DNA of 64,000 nt from an uncultured Pelagibacteraceae bacterium (GTDB lineage: Bacteria > Pseudomonadota > Alphaproteobacteria > Pelagibacterales > Pelagibacteraceae): contig CACJJV010000008.1 of NCBI GenBank assembly GCA_902593845.1, positions 1 through 64,000 of the forward strand. Direction: 5' to 3'. Shown one piece after another: positions 1 through 7,777 of this stretch (positions are counted from its first letter, which is position 1; every line of letters starts with the position of its first letter). The position numbers and the translations under genes are program-made. The notes beneath the pieces were generated by a model that made no database searches, was not told the origin of the DNA, and was given only the letters and a program-made list of their open reading frames with translations.

Positions 1-17
1 TATAGCAAGAAACTAAA

Positions 18-455
18 ATGGAAAATACCCAAACATCAACTAAAGCCCCAAAGATAAAACTAGACTTTAAAGACAGTAAGTATGCTACTGGAAGAAGAAA
101 AACTTCAATAGCTAAAGTTTGGCTGAAAAAGGGTTCAGGTAAAATTTATGTAAATGGTAAACTTTTTAGTGATTATTTTTCAAGCGATAATCATAAAATG
201 CAAATAGTAAGACCTTTCGAACTTATAAATCAAGCAACAGAATATGATGTAAAATGTAGTGTAAAAGGTGGAGGTCCAACAGGACAAGCTGGAGCAATGG
301 TACACGGAATCTCTAAAGCTTTAGTTATGTTTGATGAAAAATTGAAATCTACACTTAAAACCGAAAAATTGACTACCCGAGACTCCAGATCAGTTGAAAG
401 AAAAAAACCTGGACGTAAAAAAGCTAGAAGAAGCTTTCAATTTTCTAAAAGATAA
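18..455 (+). CDS. rpsI: 30S ribosomal protein S9
   Basis: Small-subunit ribosomal protein whose basic C-terminal tail reaches the P-site tRNA. The 145-residue product has the family start KYATGRRKTSIAKVWLKKG near residue 21 and the basic C-terminus KKPGRKKARRSFQFSKR. The first 20 residues are a family-variable extension. The gene starts 18 bases into the window. The usual partner rplM would lie just outside, which cannot be seen here. It is followed after 33 bases by argC on the same strand. Identification is secure. Confidence 0.97.
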   Translation: MENTQTSTKAPKIKLDFKDSKYATGRRKTSIAKVWLKKGSGKIYVNGKLFSDYFSSDNHKMQIVRPFELINQATEYDVKCSVKGGGPTGQAGAMVHGISKALVMFDEKLKSTLKTEKLTTRDSRSVERKKPGRKKARRSFQFSKR

Positions 456-488
456 TTCTTTTTTAACTTTTAACTGTTATAATATTAA

Positions 489-1511
489 ATGGCTAAGCTT
501 AATGTACTAATTGCTGGATCAACTGGATATATTGGTGTTCAATTAATAAAATTGTTAATTAAACACAAGAATATCAATATAAAGTATCTATGTGGTAATT
601 CCTCTGCTGGAAAAAAAATTTCATCATATGATACTTCGTTAAAGTCTAAAAAGTTACCAAAAATTACTAAGTATAATAAAAAATATTTAAGTTATGTTGA
701 TATTATATTTACTGCTCTGCCGAATGGGGAAGCTCAATTAATTTCAAAAGATTTATTAAAAAAAAATACTTTAATTGATTTAGCTGCTGATTTTAGACTA
801 AATAAAGCCTCTGATTATCTAAAATGGTATAAACAAAAGCATAAAGCGTTAAGTAATATAGAAAATAGTATTTATGCTTTACCTGAAATAACAGGAAAAT
901 TAGTTAAAAAATTTAGCATTATTGGGTGTCCAGGTTGTTACCCTACATCAATACTTTTACCACTTGTTCCATTAGTTAAAGAAAGATCGATCAACTTAAA
1001 GAATATCATTATAGACTCCAAATCAGGATATTCTGGAGCGGGTAGAGGAGTGCACAAAAAATTCAAAAACAAAAATTTATACGAATCTCTTAGTGCATAT
1101 GGTGTAGGTTTTCATAGACATAATTCAGAAATTGATCAAGAACTAAAAAATAACTCTTCTTCAAAAATCAATTTTACTTTTACACCTCATATTATTCCAA
1201 TGTTTAGAGGTATATTAAGTACAATTTATTTGGACTTAAAACCTGGTACTACTTTAAATAAAGTACAAAATATTTTGAAAATATTTCATAAAAATAATAA
1301 ATTTGTAAAAATAAAGAGTATCAACTCTTTTTTGAGCACAAACGACGTTATGAATACTAATTATTGCTTTATTTCTGTATGTAAAACCAAATTTAAAGAT
1401 AAAATAATAATTTTATCAGTCATTGATAATCTAATTAAAGGAGGAGCAGGTCAAGCAGTTCAAAATATGAATTTGAAATTTGGTTTTAAAAATTATGAGG
1501 GATTATTATGA
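489..1511 (+). CDS. argC: N-acetyl-gamma-glutamyl-phosphate reductase
   Basis: Catalyses the NADPH-dependent reduction of N-acetylglutamyl phosphate to the semialdehyde in arginine synthesis. The 340 residues begin with a Rossmann nucleotide-binding segment (VLIAGSTGYIGVQLIKLL). The active-site cysteine lies in IIGCPGCYPTSILLP near residue 155. A typical GYSGAGRG segment follows, then the HRH and PHIIPMFRGI regions. The stop overlaps the ATG of the following lipoprotein gene by 4 bases, so the two are probably translationally coupled. Full length for the family. Confidence 0.96.
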   Translation: MAKLNVLIAGSTGYIGVQLIKLLIKHKNINIKYLCGNSSAGKKISSYDTSLKSKKLPKITKYNKKYLSYVDIIFTALPNGEAQLISKDLLKKNTLIDLAADFRLNKASDYLKWYKQKHKALSNIENSIYALPEITGKLVKKFSIIGCPGCYPTSILLPLVPLVKERSINLKNIIIDSKSGYSGAGRGVHKKFKNKNLYESLSAYGVGFHRHNSEIDQELKNNSSSKINFTFTPHIIPMFRGILSTIYLDLKPGTTLNKVQNILKIFHKNNKFVKIKSINSFLSTNDVMNTNYCFISVCKTKFKDKIIILSVIDNLIKGGAGQAVQNMNLKFGFKNYEGLL

Positions 1512-1669
1512 AAAAATCATCATTATTGATTTTCATTCTAGTCATTTCTTGTGCCCCTGTTCAAACTGAGAAAAAAATTAATTTTTCAAAAGATCTAACT
1601 TTTGAAGAATTTAAATCAAATTTAAAAGTTTACGTAGATAACAGTGATTATCCAAATATAGATGAATAA
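1508..1669 (+). CDS. Small lipoprotein of unknown function
   Basis: A 53-residue ORF. Its N-terminus MKKSSLLIFILVISCAP is a signal peptide with a lipobox-like cysteine at residue 15. The mature part of under 40 residues is hydrophilic and acidic and ends YVDNSDYPNIDE. It overlaps argC by 4 bases (ATGA) and hom by 8 bases, which argues for a real, co-translated gene inside the argC-hom transcription unit. I recognise no domain. A lipoprotein coupled to amino-acid biosynthesis genes has no obvious functional link to them. Confidence 0.75.
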   Translation: MKKSSLLIFILVISCAPVQTEKKINFSKDLTFEEFKSNLKVYVDNSDYPNIDE

Positions 1670-2954
1670 AATTGTTAACATTGCAATTGTTGGTTTGGGT
1701 CAAGTAGGTATTTATCTTTACAATGAATTAAGGCTAAAAAAAAAAGAAATAGAAATAAAAACAGGAAAAAAGATAAATATCGTTGCGATTTCTGCCAAAA
1801 ATAGAAATAAAAAAAGGAAATATAATATTAATAAAAAGATTTTTTATACAAACCCTTTTAAAATTCTGAAAGAAAAAAAAATAGATATTTTATTTGAGTC
1901 TATTGGACAATCCGATGGAATTTCAAAAAAAATTGTTGTGATGGCTTTAAAAAATAAGATTAATGTTATAACACCAAATAAAGCTTTAATTTCTAAACAC
2001 GGTAATGAATTAGCTAAATTAGCTGAGAAGAATAATGTAAATTTAGAATTTGAAGCATCTGTTGCTGGCGGAATTCCAATACTTAGAACGATTAAAGAAG
2101 GTTTAGCTACCAATAAGATAAAGAAAGTATATGGAATTTTAAATGGAACAACTAATTATATTCTAACAGAGATGGAAAATTCAAATGAGACTTTTGATAA
2201 AGTTTTAAAAAAAGCTCAACAACTTGGTTATGCTGAACCAGGTAATCCTAAATTAGATTTGAATGGGTTTGATGCTTTTGCAAAAGTTAGGATTTTATCA
2301 GCTCTTGCATTCAATAATCAAATTTCACATCACAAATGTATTATGGAAGGTATAGAAAATATTGATTTAAAAGATATCAAAATTGCAAATCAATTAAATC
2401 TTAGAATTAAGTTACTTGGTATAAGTGAAATGATAAATAATCGTTTATTTGAAACTGTTCATCCGTGTCTAGTTGGTAAAGACACATACATAGGCAATGT
2501 AAATGGTGTTATGAACGCCGTTATTACGGAGGGAAAGCCTGTTGGTGAGAGCATACTTCAAGGGGAGGGTGCAGGACCAGGACCTACTTCATCTTCTTTA
2601 TTATCTGATTTATTGTCTATTCTTAGAGGAAATATAAAATATCCTTTTGGAATTTCCTCAAACAAAAGAAAAGCTGTAAAGGCTTTTAATAATGATGACT
2701 ACTCAAATTCTCTATATCTAAGATTTGAAGTTAAAGATAAACAAGGTGTTTTATCTTCTATAACTAATCGATTGGCTAAATATAAAATGTCTGTAAAAAG
2801 AATTATACAAACACCTGATAAAAAAAGAAATTCAGCTACCATTGTTATAATTACCCATAAAACATCTGAAAAAAATGCAAGAAATTGTTTATCGATATTT
2901 AGGAAGAATAGAAATATTTTAAGATTTCCAACATTAATCAGACTGTATAGTTAA
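1662..2954 (+). CDS. hom: Homoserine dehydrogenase
   Basis: Reduces aspartate semialdehyde to homoserine for threonine and methionine synthesis. The 430 residues have an NAD(P)-binding glycine motif (IAIVGLGQVGIYLY) at the N-terminus. The catalytic domain carries ASVAGGIPILRTIKEGL and GILNGTTNYILTEM, followed by a segment with GYAEPGNPKLDLNGFDA. The C-terminal ACT domain (YLRFEVKDKQGVLSSITNRL onward, about residue 350) is the usual site of threonine feedback control. The start overlaps the lipoprotein gene by 8 bases and the stop overlaps the AEC transporter start by 1 base. Confidence 0.97.
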   Translation: MNKIVNIAIVGLGQVGIYLYNELRLKKKEIEIKTGKKINIVAISAKNRNKKRKYNINKKIFYTNPFKILKEKKIDILFESIGQSDGISKKIVVMALKNKINVITPNKALISKHGNELAKLAEKNNVNLEFEASVAGGIPILRTIKEGLATNKIKKVYGILNGTTNYILTEMENSNETFDKVLKKAQQLGYAEPGNPKLDLNGFDAFAKVRILSALAFNNQISHHKCIMEGIENIDLKDIKIANQLNLRIKLLGISEMINNRLFETVHPCLVGKDTYIGNVNGVMNAVITEGKPVGESILQGEGAGPGPTSSSLLSDLLSILRGNIKYPFGISSNKRKAVKAFNNDDYSNSLYLRFEVKDKQGVLSSITNRLAKYKMSVKRIIQTPDKKRNSATIVIITHKTSEKNARNCLSIFRKNRNILRFPTLIRLYS

Positions 2955-3856
2955 TGGAAATTTATATAAAACTTTTTGAGGTTTTGTTTCCTGTTTTTTT
3001 TGTTGTTGGGATTGGTTACTATTTAGGTAAAAAAAATCCTAAAATAGATACTACGTTTATCACTAATTTTGCAGCCAATGTAGGTACCCCTGCAATGATA
3101 ATTTATGCTTTAAACCCGGTAAATATTTCATTTAATATTTTCATCAATTATTTTTGGTATTATGCAATAGCTATTTTAGGATTCATGATTGTTGGAACAA
3201 TAATATTATATCTTTTAAAAACTAAAGATATTATTAGAGAGCTTCCACCTCTAACAATGCCCAATACTGGTAATATGGGATTACCGATTTGTTTATTTGC
3301 TTATGGTTCACAAGGCCTTGGAGTGTCTGCAGCAATTTCTGCATTAATAATTTTATGTCACTTTACACTAGGTGTTTTTTTGGCCGATAGAAAATTTAGT
3401 CTACAAGTTATAATTAAAAGCCCACCTTTCTATGCAATCATTATTGCTGTTTTTTTACTCTATTATGATTTAGAACTTCCTGGTTTTGTTGAAAATACTA
3501 CCTTTCTTTTAATGTATGCAACGATTTTTTTGATCTTAATGTCATTAGGTATTGCATTAACAAGACTGAAGGTATTTTCATTGAATAAAGCTATATTTTC
3601 TTCGATAGGACGCGTAATTGCGGGACCTATTATTGGATATTTATTAATTCTATATTTTAATTTAGAAGGATTTGCTGCTGGAGTTTTATTAATACAATGT
3701 TCAATGCCTAGCGCAGTCCTTAATTATCTTGTTGCATCAATATATTCACCAAAAAAGATAGTCGATAGCGTTGCTAGTACAATAGTTGTTTCAACTTTGA
3801 TGTCTTTTATAACTATTCCAATTGTTGTATTCTTTGCTTTAAAATACTTTAATTAA
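2954..3856 (+). CDS. AEC-family (auxin efflux carrier-like) transporter
   Basis: A 300-residue hydrophobic protein with about ten predicted membrane segments. The central stretch TMPNTGNMGLPICLFAYG is typical of the AEC/PF03547 permease family, as is the terminal half containing IQCSMPSAVLNYLVASIY. The substrate is unknown; bacterial members move small organic acids or amino acids. The TAATG overlap with hom makes it the last gene of that transcription unit. Since the next gene is another permease, this could be the left edge of an accessory region. Confidence 0.85.
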   Translation: MEIYIKLFEVLFPVFFVVGIGYYLGKKNPKIDTTFITNFAANVGTPAMIIYALNPVNISFNIFINYFWYYAIAILGFMIVGTIILYLLKTKDIIRELPPLTMPNTGNMGLPICLFAYGSQGLGVSAAISALIILCHFTLGVFLADRKFSLQVIIKSPPFYAIIIAVFLLYYDLELPGFVENTTFLLMYATIFLILMSLGIALTRLKVFSLNKAIFSSIGRVIAGPIIGYLLILYFNLEGFAAGVLLIQCSMPSAVLNYLVASIYSPKKIVDSVASTIVVSTLMSFITIPIVVFFALKYFN

Positions 3857-3874
3857 TCTATATCCTTTAAGTTC

Positions 3875-4727
3875 ATGAAGGCTATAACTTTCAATCTTTT
3901 AGCATGGGTAATGCTTCCAATTATGGACGGATTTGCAAAGTATTTAAGTGCAGAACTTCCTGTTTTACAAATTACATGGGCGAGGTATTTTTTCACAGTT
4001 ACATTTACTCTTCCAATTATGTTTTTCTTTTTTTAGAGAAAATCTTGTTTGGACAGATAAACCAAAATTACAATTTATTAGAGGTCTAATTCTTTTAACA
4101 GCTAATATCTGTTTTTTTTATGCAATCTCAGTAATTTCTTTAGCAAAAGCATTAACTTTAGCTTTTGTTGCACCTTTGATTGTTACAGCTTTTTCTCCAA
4201 TTTTTTTAGGAGAAAAGGTTGGTTTTAGAAGATGGTCTGCTGTAATTATAGGATTTATAGGTTCATTAGTGGTTATAAGACCTGGTTTTGTAGAAATTAA
4301 CTTAGCAAGTGTAGCAGCTCTAGGAACTGGAATAATGTATGGGTTTTATTTAATTATTACTCGTAAATTAAGTACTTCAGATAACCCTTTATTAACTTTA
4401 TTATTAACTGGTGTAGTAGGGGCCATAATAGTTTCTACAATAATGCCATTTGTTTGGGTTGCGCCTTCTTTAAATCAGTGGTCTATGATGGCTGCTATAG
4501 GGATTTTTGCCTGTATAGGTCATTTATTTTTAATACTATCTCTAAAATACGCTGATGCCTCAAAATTAGCCCCATTTAGCTATTTTGAGATCATAACTAA
4601 CATAATCATAGGTTATTATTTCTTTGGTGATTTTCCGGATAATTGGACTTTCTTAGGATTATTTATTATTGTATTAAGTGGCATCTACATCTCCAGAAGA
4701 GAAAACATAGTTAAAAAAATTAAATAA
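3875..4727 (+). pseudogene. EamA/DMT-family permease, frameshifted
   Basis: Two reading frames join to give one drug/metabolite-transporter (EamA) permease of about 283 residues. Frame one starts at ATG 3875 (MKAITFNLLAWVMLPIMDGF) and runs WARYFFTVTFTLPIMFFFF to a TAG at 4034-4036. The other frame continues from 4035 with RENLVWTDKPKLQFIRGLIL and runs to 4727 with the second EamA repeat intact. Removing one T from the run of seven at 4028-4034 restores a continuous protein. This may be a sequencing error, a recent mutation or slippage at the U-rich run. Lies 18 bases after the AEC gene on the same strand. Confidence 0.8.
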
Positions 4728-5187
4728 TAGGTGTTATTTATTTACTAATATCTTAAGTAATATATTAAATATAATATGTAAACTATTGTAATTATTATAT
4801 TTTATTAAGTTCTAAATACTATAAAAATTAACCAAAAATTAGATTTATCTATATTAAAATATTGTTGGCTTCTGTTTAAGTGATAAAATTTTCTACAAAT
4901 CTGAAAAATATTAAATTATCATTTAAAATAAATACTTTTTGAGCATAAGGAAAATGAAAATCATGAATATATGTAGTTGTTTAAAAGAGTTGATATAGTT
5001 GAATAGTAGAGCGATGCACTAATTGAATATAGCATTTAAACGTCCAAATAGGGGTCTCTTTTAAGCGTGGCCTGATATATGGTACAACTAAAAGGTGAAT
5101 TATGCTATTTTATATCAATTTAATTAAAAAGATCAAAAAACGTTGATTTTACTAGGATTTTTAACATAAAAAAACGTTAAAATGATG
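4728..5187. other. 460-base stretch without a gene
   Basis: No convincing ORF on either strand and very AT-rich over most of its length. Around 5029-5108 an inverted pair ATAGCAT / ATGCTAT flanks 66 bases. The first 50 bases of line 5041 are about 44% GC, above the background. Near the right end two copies of AAAAAACGTT occur (about 5136 and 5171). A weak hairpin ATCAA/TTGAT followed by TTT near 5132-5150 could act as a poor terminator. The stretch separates the broken EamA gene from the convergent alkyltransferase gene. Confidence 0.6.
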
Positions 5188-5463
5188 CTAAATGGCTGCT
5201 TTTTCAGATTTAAGTAATTTAAGCTTTTGCTTGATTCCACCTCTTCCAGAGTATCCTCCAAGAGCTCCATCTGATCTAATCACTCTATGACAGGGTATTT
5301 TTGGGGCATATGGGTTTTTAGCGCAAGCATTAGCAACAGCTCGAGCTGATTTAGGGCTTTTTATGCTAATAGCTACTTGTTTGTAGGTTTTTACCTTACC
5401 TTTAGGGATGGTTCTTAGATATTTCCAAACTTTTAATTGAAATTTAGTTCCTTTGAGTATCAT
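5188..5463 (-). CDS. Single-domain methylated-DNA-protein cysteine methyltransferase
   Basis: Suicide repair protein that transfers an alkyl group from O6-alkylguanine to its own cysteine. The 91-residue product is only the C-terminal DNA-binding and active-site domain: GTKFQLKVWKYLRTIPKGKV, then SARAVANACAKNP (arginine finger and Asn hinge), then the active-site PCHRV and GGYSGRGGIKQKLKLL. The reactive Cys is present, so this is not an alkyltransferase-like (PWHR) protein. I chose ATG 5463; an in-frame GTG at 5523 would add 20 residues that reach into a GC-rich segment and look unlike the family. The N-terminal domain of Ada/Ogt is absent. Confidence 0.88.
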   Translation of the reverse strand: MILKGTKFQLKVWKYLRTIPKGKVKTYKQVAISIKSPKSARAVANACAKNPYAPKIPCHRVIRSDGALGGYSGRGGIKQKLKLLKSEKAAI

Positions 5464-5483
5464 TAGAGTAAAACCCCTGTTTC

Positions 5484-5505
5484 CTTGCACTTTTAAGGGT
5501 GCAAA
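5484..5505. other. Hairpin next to the alkyltransferase start
   Basis: Inverted repeat TTGCAC / GTGCAA with an eight-base loop. On the minus strand it lies about 20 bases before the alkyltransferase ATG, within its presumed leader. On the plus strand it is followed by GTTGTTTTGG. It could be a leader hairpin or part of the adjacent GC-rich element. Confidence 0.4.
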
Positions 5506-5515
5506 GAACAGTTGT

Positions 5516-5650
5516 TTTGGCACGTCGTTGATGCGCTACCGCCATGCCTCCCGCTCCACATGTTCAGCGATGCTTTGTGAAGCTTTCTGCCCCCTGGAAT
5601 TGTACCTCTCGGCTTTTCTCCAATTGGCCAGTTAAGAGTTGCCTCTTAAT
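5516..5650. ncRNA. GC-rich non-coding island, candidate structured RNA
   Basis: By direct count 64 of the 120 bases from 5521 to 5640 are G or C (53%), against roughly 30% around it. That value is similar to the tRNAs in this window. No reading frame through it resembles a protein. Foldable pieces are visible: CTGG and AATTG (5594-5602) pair with CAATT and CCAG (5621-5631), and a perfect seven-base hairpin TTAAGAG/CTCTTAA with loop TTGC lies at 5633-5650. It does not match tmRNA, SRP RNA, RNase P or 6S patterns that I know. Strand is undecided: on plus it could end at the hairpin near 5690, on minus it would be the leader of the alkyltransferase. Inserted foreign DNA is the alternative. Confidence 0.4.
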
Positions 5651-5686
5651 TCATAGATAGCTTAACAAATACTGATTTTAAAATGT

Positions 5687-5703
5687 ATCACTTTTTAGGT
5701 GAT
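5687..5703 (+). terminator. Possible intrinsic terminator
   Basis: Hairpin ATCAC / GTGAT followed by a T-rich stretch (5703-5715, TTTATTATTTTT type). The stem is only five pairs. If the GC-rich island is transcribed on the plus strand this is a plausible 3' end. Confidence 0.35.
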
Positions 5704-5744
5704 TTTATTATTTTTCTCATTTCTCTGTGAATAGTGGGGATAAA

Positions 5745-5921
5745 TCAGGTTTTAAAAAGTAATATAAAATAGCTGCATAAAAACAAAATGGCCATTATGC
5801 TTAAAAAAAATGTATTAATACTTTTACCAGTATTTCTATATTGAATGAAACTCAAAATAATAAAACCAATTGAGCTTATCAAAAACCAAACAGCTGGAAT
5901 TTCACCATCAATTGAACCCAT
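5745..5921 (-). CDS. Small membrane protein, function unknown
   Basis: A 58-residue ORF from ATG 5921. An in-frame GTG at 5957 would give 70 residues. It has two hydrophobic segments, AVWFLISSIGFIILSF and FFLSIMAILFLCSYFILLF, separated by a short polar loop with RNTGKS. I recognise no family. It is divergently oriented to the tyrosine recombinase, whose ATG is 82 bases away, with the inverted repeat at 5964-6000 between them. It may therefore share regulation with the recombinase. Possibly a chance ORF, but the two clean membrane helices favour a gene. Confidence 0.5.
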   Translation of the reverse strand: MGSIDGEIPAVWFLISSIGFIILSFIQYRNTGKSINTFFLSIMAILFLCSYFILLFKT

Positions 5922-5963
5922 AAATTTATAATTTAAACTATTGACATTATAAATCACTTGATA

Positions 5964-6000
5964 TATTACTAATGATAATTAATTGTTATCAATAGTAATA
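5964..6000. promoter_or_regulatory. Inverted repeat before the recombinase start, candidate core recombination site or operator
   Basis: Two 15-base arms face each other across a seven-base spacer (5979-5985, TTAATTG). The left arm is TATTACTAATGATAA (5964-5978) and the right arm is TTATCAATAGTAATA (5986-6000). They are inverted copies with a single mismatch. The inner ends ATAA and TTAT resemble the inner parts of Xer/dif half sites. The right arm ends two bases before the recombinase ATG (6003). The layout of two inverted arms around a 6-8 base spacer is that of tyrosine recombinase core sites. A repressor operator is the other option. Confidence 0.55.
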
Positions 6001-6002
6001 AT

Positions 6003-6956
6003 ATGAATGAGTTAACAACAGACCTAAAATCACTGCATGAGGCAACTTTAAATAACCTCAAAAGCTCTAAAGCAAACAACACTTTAAGAGCTTATAAATC
6101 TGATTTTCAAGATTTTGGTTCTTTTTGTGCAAAGCATGGCTTAAATTCATTACCAACTGAGCCAAAAATAGTTTCCTTATACCTTACTCATCTCTCTAAA
6201 AATTCAAAGATAAGTACTTTAAGACGAAGATTAGTATCAATAAGTATGGTTCATAAGTTGAAAGGGCATTATCTAGATACAAAACATCCAATCATTGTAG
6301 AAAATTTAATGGGAATAAGAAGGGTCAAAGGAAGTATTCAGAAAGGTAAAAAACCATTATTAATCAATCATTTAAAATTGATTATTAATGTAATAGATGA
6401 ACAAAAAGTTGATGAAATTAAAAAACTTAGAGATAAATCAATAATACTAATAGGCTTTGGAGGCGGATTTAGAAGAACAGAATTAATTTCTATTGATCAT
6501 GAGGATTTAGAATTTGTAACTGAGGGTCTAAAAATCAACGTTAGAAGATCAAAAACTGATCAATTCGGCGAGGGTATGATCAAAGGACTACCCTACTTCA
6601 ATAATGAAATTTATTGTCCTGTTAAAAATTTAAAAACATGGTTAGAAATTTCTCAAATTAAGTCTGGTCCTATTTTTAGAAGATTTTCTAAGGGCTTATC
6701 ACTAACAAATAAAAGGTTAACAGATCAATCTGTAGTTTTATTAATGAAGGAGTATCTAAAATTAGCAGGCATTGAAAACACAAACTTTGCTGGTCACAGT
6801 TTAAGGTCAGGTTTTGCAACGGTAGCTGCTGAATCTGGAGCTGATGAAAGAAGTATAATGGCTATGACAGGTCACAAAACAACACAAATGGTTAGAAGAT
6901 ATATCAAAGAAGCTAATATATTTAAAAATAATGCACTTAATAAAGTAAAAATATAG
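6003..6956 (+). CDS. Tyrosine recombinase / phage-type integrase
   Basis: A 317-residue site-specific recombinase. The N-terminal half has a SAM-like core-binding domain (NTLRAYKSDFQDFGSFCAKH, then STLRRRLVSISMVHKL and MGIRRVKG). The catalytic half shows the expected residues: Arg157 in GGGFRRTELI, Lys184 in RRSKTDQ, His265 and Arg268 in GHSLRSGFAT, His291 in TGHKT, and the nucleophile Tyr300 in VRRYI. All are present, so it should be active. It resembles integrases of plasmids and islands more than chromosomal XerC/XerD. It is flanked by an inverted repeat at its start and overlaps the convergent glycosyltransferase gene by 20 bases. Confidence 0.92.
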   Translation: MNELTTDLKSLHEATLNNLKSSKANNTLRAYKSDFQDFGSFCAKHGLNSLPTEPKIVSLYLTHLSKNSKISTLRRRLVSISMVHKLKGHYLDTKHPIIVENLMGIRRVKGSIQKGKKPLLINHLKLIINVIDEQKVDEIKKLRDKSIILIGFGGGFRRTELISIDHEDLEFVTEGLKINVRRSKTDQFGEGMIKGLPYFNNEIYCPVKNLKTWLEISQIKSGPIFRRFSKGLSLTNKRLTDQSVVLLMKEYLKLAGIENTNFAGHSLRSGFATVAAESGADERSIMAMTGHKTTQMVRRYIKEANIFKNNALNKVKI

Positions 6957-7776
6957 ATTGTATTTTACAAGATAAAAGGCCAAAAATATATCTGAGGGTT
7001 TTATCAGGTTCCTTCAGTGGCCCATTATATTTAGTTTTCGATTTTAAATAGTGTTTTTTAAAAAATTTCGTTGTTATTCCCCATTTTTTAAGGAATGTTT
7101 TGTCACCTCTATTTTGAATAAAATTTTTTTTCTTTCTAGTTGTTAACGAACCGAAATGATAAACTTTAAAATCATTTAAACCTTTAAATATTCTCACACC
7201 TTCTTTCCATAATTTCATATTAAAATCTGGATCAGAACCTATTCCAGGATTAAATTCTTCGCTAAAACCACCTACTTTATCCCACATTTTTTTTGAAACT
7301 AAATGTGGAGCAAAATGAGTGCCCTGATGATCATAAAAATTGATACTCTTATATCTAGATAATAGTTCATCTTCTTTAAAAGTATCTAAATCAATTCCAA
7401 AATCACAAACTATATGACCAGAGTTAGGTTCAATCATTGTACCAGATAGATAAAAATTATCGTGATTTAAATTTTTAACCTCATCTAATAAAACTTTATC
7501 CCAATTAGGACAAAAGTACATATCATCATGACTGTAAAGAATATATTTATTTGAAACTAATTTTGCAGCTTTATTAATTGACGAACAAAGACCAATGTTA
7601 ATATCTGAGTTTGTATGTTTATAATTGTTAGATTTAACAAAATTTAATGTACCATCTGAACCGTCATTAATATGTATTATTATTTCATGTTTAAAAGTAG
7701 AATTTTTTTTTAAACTTTTTAGACAAAGTTTTAGATAATCTAAATTGTTATAAGTTGGAATTATAATAGAAATCAT
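6937..7776 (-). CDS. Family 2 glycosyltransferase
   Basis: A 279-residue GT-A fold transferase acting on nucleotide sugars, probably at the cytoplasmic face for surface polysaccharide. The nucleotide-binding start ISIIIPTYNNLDYLKLCLKS and the acidic cluster SHDDMYF (metal-binding DXD-like) are typical of GT2. A WDKVGGFSEEFNPGIGSDPD segment follows, matching the family's acceptor-side region. It is separated by one base from the 709-residue glycosyltransferase upstream, so both should be in one operon. Its 3' end overlaps the recombinase gene end by 20 bases in convergent orientation. Sugar and acceptor are unknown. Confidence 0.9.
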   Translation of the reverse strand: MISIIIPTYNNLDYLKLCLKSLKKNSTFKHEIIIHINDGSDGTLNFVKSNNYKHTNSDINIGLCSSINKAAKLVSNKYILYSHDDMYFCPNWDKVLLDEVKNLNHDNFYLSGTMIEPNSGHIVCDFGIDLDTFKEDELLSRYKSINFYDHQGTHFAPHLVSKKMWDKVGGFSEEFNPGIGSDPDFNMKLWKEGVRIFKGLNDFKVYHFGSLTTRKKKNFIQNRGDKTFLKKWGITTKFFKKHYLKSKTKYNGPLKEPDKTLRYIFGLLSCKIQSIFLLY

Positions 7777-7777
7777 T

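Noticed and set aside
1844-2113. Minus-strand ORF opposite hom
   Set aside because: A shadow of the hom coding frame with no start signal and no recognisable family.
3904-4089. 61-codon ORF at the start of the EamA gene
   Set aside because: It is in a third frame, different from both halves of the permease, and its translation is not membrane-protein-like.
5453-5635. Plus-strand 60-codon ORF through the GC-rich island
   Set aside because: The translation (GTSLMRYRHASRSTCSAML part) looks like no protein and overlaps the alkyltransferase start region; the high GC alone creates few stops.
5516-5650. Identity as tmRNA, SRP RNA, RNase P RNA or 6S RNA
   Set aside because: No T-arm GGTTCGA, no tag peptide frame, no GGAAGGAAGCAG-type SRP core, no RNase P core motifs and no convincing 6S closing stem and bubble were found.
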